From positions 1 to 33,270 of the forward strand of contig JADZAS010000022.1 of assembly GCA_020852515.1 (NCBI GenBank): DNA of 33,270 bases, written 5' to 3'. This document shows, in pieces, positions 27,962 to 33,270 of this stretch. Position 1 is the stretch's first letter; each line of letters starts with the position of its first letter. The DNA comes from Phycisphaerales bacterium. GTDB taxonomy: Bacteria; Planctomycetota; Phycisphaerae; Phycisphaerales; UBA5793. The notes beneath the pieces are model-generated. The model was not told the DNA's origin. It did no database searches and saw only the letters and a program-made list of their open reading frames with translations. The position numbers were made by a program, and so were the translations under genes.

Positions 27962-30046
27962 ATGGCTCGTGGGTCGCAACCTTTTCATACCGGCGGCGGT
28001 TGGCGCGTTTCGCCGCTGCATTTCACCCTCCTCGCAGCCTCGCTGCTCGCGCTGGGCATCGCCATCTGGCTGACGCGCGGGCGCGGCGGGGAGATGAGCC
28101 GCTTTGCCGGGGCCATCTTCGTCATGGCCTTCGACTCGATCCCGGTATCGGGCTGGCTCATTGCCGCGTGGGGCTTCGGCTCGCTGGTGCGCAAGGGCCT
28201 GCGGCTGGATGCGGCTGAACTCGGCCCGATCGATCTCGGCCTGGGCGTGCCGGCGCTGCTCTGGCTCGATCACGCGCTCGGCGCCGCCGGCCTGCTGCAG
28301 CTCGGCGGCAGCGCCGGCGGATGGCTGCTGCTGTGCGTGGGCTGGCTGGCGGCGATGCTCAGTCTGCGCGAGCGGCTCGCAGCGCAAAGCCTGTCGCTGC
28401 GCATCGGCGGCGTGTCGTCGCTGGCGCTCATCGCCGCCGTGCCGGCGCTGACGGTGATGTTCATCGCCGCCACCAGCGCGCCCGGCTGGCTCTGGGCGAC
28501 GGAAGCGGGCGGCTACGACGTGCTCGAATATCACCTTCAGATGCCGCGGGAGTGGCTGACGCTGGGCTCCATCACGCCGCAGCTGCACAATGCCTATTCG
28601 TTCGCGCCGTCGTACGTCGAAGCGGCGTACTACCACCTCGCGGTGCTGCTCGATCCGCTGGCGCAGCGGCCGGGCAACGGCGCGCTCGAAGCGGCGACGG
28701 CCTGCCAGATGCTGCACGCGGCCCTGATGATCTGGGCGGCGCGGGAGGTGACGCTGCTCGCCGGCCGGCATGTTTCGCACTGGATGGCCCTGGCGGCGGG
28801 CGCGATGACGCTGAGCGTGCCGTGGGTCGTGGTCACGGGCTCGATGGCCTACAACGAAGCCCCGCTGATTGGCCTGCTCGCGCTGTGCTGGCGACTGAGC
28901 AGCGCCGAGCCGCGCGCCTGGCGAAGTCTCGTACTCATCGGGTTTCTTGCGGGGATCGCATGCGGCGCGAAACTCACGGCGGCGGGCCTGGTCGTCGCCC
29001 CCATCGGCATGCTGCTGCTTATCCACACGCCGACGGCGCGGTGGTGGCGGGCGGCGCTGGGCTGCGCTGCGGGCGGGCTGATCGCCCTGGGGCCCTACGC
29101 CCTGCGCAACTGGGCGGCGCTGGACGGCGGCAACCCGCTCTTTCCATTCGCCACGGGGCTGCTGGGAACCGCCCACTGGACCGCCGAGCAGGCGCAGCGC
29201 TGGAACGACGCACATGGACCACACGGCACAGGGGCGGAGCGCCTGGTTGCGCTGTGGCAGATGGCTTTCGTGCACGCGCAGTGGGCGTGGTTGTGGTTCG
29301 CGGCGGCCCCCGCCTGTGCGCTGGCGTGGCTCGGGCAGAGCAATCGCACCGCGCGGCGCGATGCGCTGATCGTGCTCGCAGTCCAGCTGATTTTCTGGCT
29401 GACGCTGACGCATCTACAGAGCCGGTTTCTCCTGCCGTGTGTGGTGCCGCTGGTCGTGCTGATCGTGCTGGGGCTCGAAGCGCTCGTGCCGCGCTTCCTC
29501 GCGACGGCATGCAGCGTGAGCATCATCGTGCCCGCGGCGATGGGCGCGTGGACGATGATGATCTTCAACGGGCAGGGGCGCGGCATGCCGGCGACGTTCA
29601 TCGACGGCGAAGTCTTTCGCACCGGCGTGAGCCAGCCGCCGCTCGACCGCCGGCTCGAGTCCGACCTGATCGCGGCCAACAGCGATATTTATCTCAACCT
29701 GCGAACGCGGCCGGATCAGGGCCTCTACCTGCTGGGCGACGCGACACCGTTTTACATTCTGCGGCCGGTGGTGTGGCACACGACGTGGGACACCTCGCCG
29801 CTGGGCGAGATCATCCGCGCGCACGGCGATGATGAGCAGGCGTGGGCGGCGGCACTGATCGAGCGAGGCATCTCGCTCGTGCTCGTGAACTACGCCGAAC
29901 TCGATCGGCTCGGCCGGCGCGATGAGTGGTATGATCCGATCTTCAGGGAGGTGGATGTGCTGGGATTCTTCGAACGGCATGGACGCGCCTTGGCGGCGTG
30001 GCCCGGCGGGCGCGTGCTGTATGAATTGAACGCGGCGGGTCAGTGA
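27962..30046 (+). CDS. Multispanning membrane protein, GT-C/PMT-like
   Basis: Protein of 694 aa with about 12 hydrophobic segments up to residue 550 and a soluble C-terminal domain of about 140 aa. The first extracytoplasmic loop has GGYDVLEYHLQMPREWL (Asp186, Tyr190-His191), matching the 'D...YH' pattern of GT-C glycosyltransferases such as ArnT and PMT, where Asp is catalytic. The tail (LIERGISLVLVNYAELDRL) resembles the C-terminal part of planctomycete members. It would transfer sugars from a lipid carrier at the membrane; acceptor unknown. ATG 27962 lies 96 nt after the HhH gene with a weak ribosome-binding site. rdgB follows by 3 nt. Confidence 0.75.
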   Translation: MARGSQPFHTGGGWRVSPLHFTLLAASLLALGIAIWLTRGRGGEMSRFAGAIFVMAFDSIPVSGWLIAAWGFGSLVRKGLRLDAAELGPIDLGLGVPALLWLDHALGAAGLLQLGGSAGGWLLLCVGWLAAMLSLRERLAAQSLSLRIGGVSSLALIAAVPALTVMFIAATSAPGWLWATEAGGYDVLEYHLQMPREWLTLGSITPQLHNAYSFAPSYVEAAYYHLAVLLDPLAQRPGNGALEAATACQMLHAALMIWAAREVTLLAGRHVSHWMALAAGAMTLSVPWVVVTGSMAYNEAPLIGLLALCWRLSSAEPRAWRSLVLIGFLAGIACGAKLTAAGLVVAPIGMLLLIHTPTARWWRAALGCAAGGLIALGPYALRNWAALDGGNPLFPFATGLLGTAHWTAEQAQRWNDAHGPHGTGAERLVALWQMAFVHAQWAWLWFAAAPACALAWLGQSNRTARRDALIVLAVQLIFWLTLTHLQSRFLLPCVVPLVVLIVLGLEALVPRFLATACSVSIIVPAAMGAWTMMIFNGQGRGMPATFIDGEVFRTGVSQPPLDRRLESDLIAANSDIYLNLRTRPDQGLYLLGDATPFYILRPVVWHTTWDTSPLGEIIRAHGDDEQAWAAALIERGISLVLVNYAELDRLGRRDEWYDPIFREVDVLGFFERHGRALAAWPGGRVLYELNAAGQ

Positions 30047-30049
30047 ACG

Positions 30050-30670
30050 ATGGCGATGGCAGTTGAACAGCCGCTGCTCGTGGCGACGTCGAACCCGCAC
30101 AAACTCGAGGAGATCCGCGCGGTGCTCGGGCCGCTGGGCATCCGGACGATCGGGCTGGACGAGGCCGGCGTGAACGTGCCCGAGCCCGTGGAGGACGGCG
30201 CGACCTTTGAAGCCAACGCGCGGCTCAAGGCAATCTACTACGCGCAGGCAGCGCAGCGGACGTGCCTGGCCGATGACAGCGGCCTCGAAGTTGACGCCCT
30301 CGGCGGCGCGCCGGGCGTGTACAGCGCGCGCTACGCCGGCACAGGCGACACGCGGGCCCAGCGCGACGCGGCCAACAACGCCAGACTTCTCGCGGAGTTG
30401 AAGGATGTGCCACCCGAATGTCGCACGGCGCGGTTCGTGTGCGCCATGTGCCTGGCGGACGCCGATGGGCAGGTGCTGACCGAGACGCGAGGCGAGTTCG
30501 CGGGCGTGATCATCGACGAGCCGCGCGGCCACAACGGGTTCGGCTACGACCCGCTGCTGTGGCTGGCGGATGTGGGCAAGACGAGCGCGGAGCTGCCGCC
30601 GGCCGAAAAGAACGCGCGCTCACACCGAGGCGCGGCGAGCCGGGCGATGGCCGCGTGGTTGTGTGGGTGA
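30050..30670 (+). CDS. rdgB: XTP/dITP diphosphatase (RdgB/HAM1)
   Basis: Protein of 206 aa, full length. Family motifs appear in order: LLVATSNPHKLEEIRAVL (phosphate and base site), FEANARLKAIYYAQ, CLADDSGLEVDALGGAPGVY with catalytic acids, GHNGFGYDPLLW, and ARSHRGAASRAM. The enzyme hydrolyses ITP/XTP and their deoxy forms to monophosphates, keeping the nucleotide pool clean. The start is ATG 30050, 3 nt after the GT-C gene; a second in-frame ATG at 30056 is possible. A large inverted repeat follows at 30699. Confidence 0.95.
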   Translation: MAMAVEQPLLVATSNPHKLEEIRAVLGPLGIRTIGLDEAGVNVPEPVEDGATFEANARLKAIYYAQAAQRTCLADDSGLEVDALGGAPGVYSARYAGTGDTRAQRDAANNARLLAELKDVPPECRTARFVCAMCLADADGQVLTETRGEFAGVIIDEPRGHNGFGYDPLLWLADVGKTSAELPPAEKNARSHRGAASRAMAAWLCG

Positions 30671-30698
30671 TGGCGTGATGGGGTGATGGAGTGATGCA

Positions 30699-30820
30699 CG
30701 TAGGTCGGGACCGCTGCTCTGAGCGCGGCCCGGCAGTTGGAGGTGTGCTGAGAGCAGAACCGGTGCGGCGCGCTGGGCGTCCAACCGCCGGGCCTGCGCA
30801 GAGCCTTGTCCCGACCTACG
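30699..30820. repeat. 122-bp inverted-repeat element (REP/BIME- or MITE-like)
   Basis: Arms of about 42 nt (30699-30741 and 30780-30820) are imperfect reverse complements; the outer CGTAGGTCGGGAC blocks pair perfectly. GTAGGTCGGG-type palindromes are typical of REP elements mobilised by Y1-type (RAYT) transposases, none of which is in this window. The folded transcript would be a long hairpin after rdgB. Confidence 0.7.
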
Positions 30821-30832
30821 CGCGCTGGGGCG

Positions 30833-30874
30833 AAAAAAAGTCCGCTCGCACCGGTGGGATGGCGTGAGCGGACT
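30833..30874 (-). terminator. Minus-strand intrinsic terminator
   Basis: On minus AGTCCGCTC (30874-30866) pairs with GAGCGGACT (30847-30839), extended by two more pairs, then seven T (30839-30833). The nearest minus-strand gene, mraZ, stops 480 nt earlier, so it ends either a long mraZ 3' UTR or a separate short transcript. Confidence 0.85.
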
Positions 30875-31080
30875 CGAAAGGTGCGGCCGGGCGCGAGGTC
30901 ACGTCGCGCGGGCCGATGGTCTGTATCGTGCCGCCGCATCCTTGTCAGCGGTCACGATGCCGCCGATCGCTTGGTCGATCGGCGGTGGCTGGTCATCGAG
31001 CCGGCGATGGAGGAGCCGCCGCGACGGATCCGGCCCACGGCGCCCACGCGCCTGCATAAGCCAAGATCAATAGCGGTCGA
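30875..31080 (-). ncRNA. Possible short unassigned transcript upstream of the terminator
   Basis: On minus TCGACC (31080-31075), a 16-nt spacer and TATGCA (31058-31053) give a weak promoter of the same layout as the rRNA and nusA promoters. A transcript from about 31046 would be some 210 nt and hold a perfect 9-bp hairpin (CGCCGATCG/CGATCGGCG, 30961-30984) plus the terminator at 30833. No known RNA family is recognised and no convincing protein is encoded. The rest of 30875-31353 looks empty. Confidence 0.35.
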
Positions 31081-31353
31081 GCGAAAATCAGCCGTGACCT
31101 GCGGGCGATCGTTAATCAGCCGATCCCTGGCCGAGCGCCGGCAGGCACACCGAATTCCGCCGAGGCGACGTACGAATCCGTTCGCCTCCATCCACCCTCG
31201 CCGCTGGTCTCCTTCTGATTCCAGCGGCGTGATGATCCAGTCCCGACTTGTCAAAACGTCGCCGACCTCTGTTCAAGGCAGGCGGCGTGATCATCGACCA
31301 TGCTCCGACGGGCGATCCCTCCCGCGCCCGTCGCACGATCGATGCGAGTTGCG

Positions 31354-31845
31354 TCATCCTCCCCCACTCGCGTTGCCGGCGCCGCGGCCCTCGCTCGGCC
31401 GGCCGCGACGGACAAAGCGGCTGAAGATCTCCTCCTGCTTGGCGAGACGGTCTTCCAGTTCAGCGTTCCACTGCTTGAGGTCGCGAATCTGAAGATGGTC
31501 TCGCACGCCGATGAGCACGACATCCTTTCCCAGGCCGGCCCGCTGCATCATGCGATCGGGCAGGCGCACGCGCCCGGCGGAGTCCAGTTCCAGCCGGCTC
31601 GAAAGCGGAAAGAGCAGTTGATCGAACTCCTGGACCGCTTCGTCGGTGACCAGGCCTTCTTCGATCATTGCGGCGAGACGTTCGAAGCCTTTTTCCGGAT
31701 AGAGCCGCAAGGCTCGGTTGGCTCCGATCGTGAGGTAGAACGCTTCGCCATCTTCTGCTTTCTTCATTCGAGAGCGGATCTCGGAAGGGATGGCCAGGCG
31801 TCCCTTCGCGTCGATCGTGTGTTCGAATTCGCCTGTGAACAGCAC
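31354..31845 (-). CDS. mraZ: Transcriptional regulator MraZ
   Basis: Protein of 163 aa with two AbrB/SpoVT-like halves: LFTGEFEHTIDAKGRLAIPS (1-50) and LELDSAGRVRLPDRMMQRAG (about 85-110), each with the D(A/S)xGRxxxP core. MraZ rings bind direct repeats upstream of the division and cell-wall (dcw) cluster and usually repress it. The start is GTG 31845 with GAGG 8 nt upstream; an upstream ATG is out of frame. The tail (RRGRPSEGRGAGNASGGG) is longer and more basic than usual. Unusually, rsmH (mraW) and other dcw genes do not follow. Three GTGTNG repeats lie 70-95 nt upstream. Confidence 0.95.
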   Translation of the reverse strand: MLFTGEFEHTIDAKGRLAIPSEIRSRMKKAEDGEAFYLTIGANRALRLYPEKGFERLAAMIEEGLVTDEAVQEFDQLLFPLSSRLELDSAGRVRLPDRMMQRAGLGKDVVLIGVRDHLQIRDLKQWNAELEDRLAKQEEIFSRFVRRGRPSEGRGAGNASGGG

Positions 31846-31914
31846 GATCCGATCCTCATGCCGACTGCGTTTTCCTGCCGCTCGCGGGCCAAGGCGACAG
31901 GGTGCGATAGGTTA

Positions 31915-31940
31915 CCACACTTCGCTACACAATGCAACAC
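31915..31940 (-). promoter_or_regulatory. Candidate MraZ boxes
   Basis: On minus GTGTTG (31940-31935), GTGTAG (31930-31925) and GTGTGG (31920-31915) recur at exactly 10-bp intervals. In other bacteria MraZ binds three or four short G-rich direct repeats (for example TGGGN or GTGGN) with 10-bp period near its own promoter. Position and spacing fit; the base sequence differs from the E. coli box. Confidence 0.6.
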
Positions 31941-32274
31941 TTCTCGACTTTTTCGAGCGCAAATTGGTCGAAAAGTTCCCGGCCCGCCCCACGCCCATCC
32001 GGCGACTCCATCGGCCAGTTTTGCGCACTTCGGCTCAAGCAGTTGTTTCTGCGAGGTTTACGAGAACGGGGACGCCCGTTCGCTGCCGCTCGCCCCTGCC
32101 GACTCGTGTGGAAGAACGGTGGAAAACGAAGCGACCATGCGCGCGCCGGCTGGGTCCGAGAAAAGATTGTGGACTTTCGTCGAGGCTCAGTGCTGGTCGA
32201 TCGCCGCTGGCGGCGCGACTTGCGGTATGATGCACGACGTGGCCGAATCGTGCCCTGCAATCACACCAGTCTGG
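31941..32274. other. Divergent upstream region between mraZ and the last gene
   Basis: No gene is seen. It must hold the promoter for the gene at 32289; a TATGAT box at 32225-32230 lacks a good -35 partner. Nothing else distinct was noticed. Confidence 0.35.
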
Positions 32275-32288
32275 AAGGAGAGATCACC

Positions 32289-33270
32289 ATGAGGAGAGGA
32301 ATCACTGCGATCATCATGGCGGGCGCCATCGGCGCTTCGATGGGCATCGCGCTGGGCGGGAATGACATCATCGCCGTAAGTTGGCCGGGCGACGTGTACA
32401 CCATCGACTCGAGCACCGGCGCCGGCTCGCTGCTCAACGGCAGCCGCACGTTCACGAGCCTGAACGCGAGCGCCAAGAGCCCCTCGGGAGAGATTTACAC
32501 GACTTCGAACAACACGCTTGTGCGTGTGGATGAAACGACGGGGGCCATGACCAGCGTCGCCACGATGAACATCAGCTCGATTCGCGGCATGGACTTCGCG
32601 CCTGACGGCACGCTGTACGCCTACAACGACGAAGGATTCGGCACGCCCGATGTGTTCTACTCGATCGATCCGAGCAGCGGCGCGACCACGCGCCTCGGCC
32701 TGGCCAACGACACCGGCATTCAGGGATTCGCGATTGACAGCCAGGGCAACGCCTACGCCTGGGACATCTTCAACGGCCTCGCGACGGTCAATCTCGCCAA
32801 CGGCGCGACTTCGGATCTGAGCGGCGCCGGCAACACTGACATCCAGGCCATCGCGTTCGATCTCAACGATCAACTCTTCGGCTGCCGCGAGGCTCTCTAC
32901 TCCATTTCAACCGTCGACGGTTCGTTCACGACCGTCGGCTCGGGCGGCTACACGGACGTGCGCGGCTTCGAGTTCATCGGCACCGCGGGCGGATACCGGC
33001 TCAACGTCGGCGGCCAGTGCCCGGGCACGGTCACGGTTTCCTGGAGCGGCGCCAACGCGGGCCGGCAACAGGGACTCGTCTTCGGCGCCCAGCAGGGCAG
33101 CACGATCATCCCCGGCGGCGTCTGCCAGGGAACGATGCTCGGTATCCAGGGCAGCGTGCGCCTCATTAACAACTTCGGCACCGGCAACGGCAGCGGCATG
33201 GTCTCGGGCAGCGCCGGCACCGGCGCCTGTGGCGGCTGGCTGCAACTGGTCGAAGTGCCCGGCTGCGCGG
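32289..33270 (+). CDS. Exported beta-propeller-like protein, 3' end beyond the window
   Basis: The frame is open from ATG 32289 to the window end (327 codons, no stop). AAGGAG lies 8 nt upstream. A signal peptide (MRRGITAIIMAGAIGASMGI) is followed by repeats like YTIDSSTGAGSLL, LVRVDETTGAMTSV, YSIDPSSGATTRL and ATVNLANGATSDL, a propeller of 'YxID..tG....' blades such as occur in exported planctomycete proteins. From about 32990 a C-terminal domain begins: GGQCPGTVTVSWSGANAGRQ, IIPGGVCQGTMLGIQGSVRL, GTGACGGWLQLVEVPGC. It has the same Cys spacing pattern as the tail of the FG-GAP protein at 6849. The ligand is unknown. The window cuts it in or near this domain. Confidence 0.8.
   Translation, partial: MRRGITAIIMAGAIGASMGIALGGNDIIAVSWPGDVYTIDSSTGAGSLLNGSRTFTSLNASAKSPSGEIYTTSNNTLVRVDETTGAMTSVATMNISSIRGMDFAPDGTLYAYNDEGFGTPDVFYSIDPSSGATTRLGLANDTGIQGFAIDSQGNAYAWDIFNGLATVNLANGATSDLSGAGNTDIQAIAFDLNDQLFGCREALYSISTVDGSFTTVGSGGYTDVRGFEFIGTAGGYRLNVGGQCPGTVTVSWSGANAGRQQGLVFGAQQGSTIIPGGVCQGTMLGIQGSVRLINNFGTGNGSGMVSGSAGTGACGGWLQLVEVPGCA

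Noticed and set aside
27083-29413. A 776-codon minus frame opposite the HhH and GT-C genes
   Set aside because: It has Arg/Gln-rich low-complexity translation, no domain and no start context; the plus genes carry recognisable motifs and membrane segments.
30875-31353. rsmH or another dcw gene after mraZ
   Set aside because: None of the minus frames contains the RsmH methyltransferase motifs; the longest is about 100 codons without a family match.

Overview
The window looks like chromosomal DNA of a high-GC planctomycete, most likely class Phycisphaerae. The main reasons are: an isolated 16S rRNA gene with no 23S or 5S beside it and a GGCTGC variant in the EUB338 target; a membrane protein ending in a 'CPTCGYDVR...CPECG' zinc ribbon; several large exported proteins with beta-propeller repeats; and a stand-alone mraZ. 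The taxonomic call is inference from these traits, not a database match.

Layout. 1-3.2 kb: an exported transglutaminase-like protein (minus), a decayed ISAs1-family transposase (plus) and a small cytochrome c (minus). 3.5-6.0 kb: the 16S rRNA gene (minus) with a strong promoter, a boxA and a possible processing stem. The cytochrome c gene and the 16S gene end in two copies of the same two-hairpin repeat. 6.4-13.4 kb is an accessory region. A dispersed repeat ending in ACCTGTCCCGTTTTCTTGCC occurs in at least four fuller copies plus fragments. Inverted pairs of it bracket an FG-GAP propeller gene and a two-gene exported/zinc-ribbon unit. Between the two brackets lies a stress-type trio: a YciE/YciF (DUF892) ferritin-like protein, a BON-domain lipoprotein and a YflT-like glycine-zipper protein. 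13.5-17.2 kb: a B12-binding radical SAM protein, a thioredoxin-like protein and a small secreted protein with a strong terminator. 17.2-22.0 kb: PolX (minus), and on plus a likely operon of TerC, an exported or membrane-anchored methyltransferase and a YihY/BrkB protein with a winged-helix tail.

22.0-30.7 kb is the housekeeping core on plus: nusA, infB, rbfA, an endonuclease III-like HhH protein, a GT-C type membrane protein and rdgB. rimP and ylxR are absent from their usual places. nusA is preceded by a roughly 340-nt leader with a strong promoter, an intrinsic terminator and a stem that would compete with it, so it is a candidate attenuator or small RNA. 30.7-32.3 kb: a large inverted-repeat element, a minus-strand intrinsic terminator that may end a short unassigned transcript, and mraZ (minus) preceded by three GTGTNG repeats at exactly 10-bp spacing. 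The window closes inside an exported beta-propeller protein whose C-terminal cysteine-containing domain resembles that of the FG-GAP protein at 6.8 kb.

Gene calls rest on motif recognition, start context and ribosome-binding sites. Very long antisense reading frames opposite infB and other GC-rich genes were treated as artefacts.
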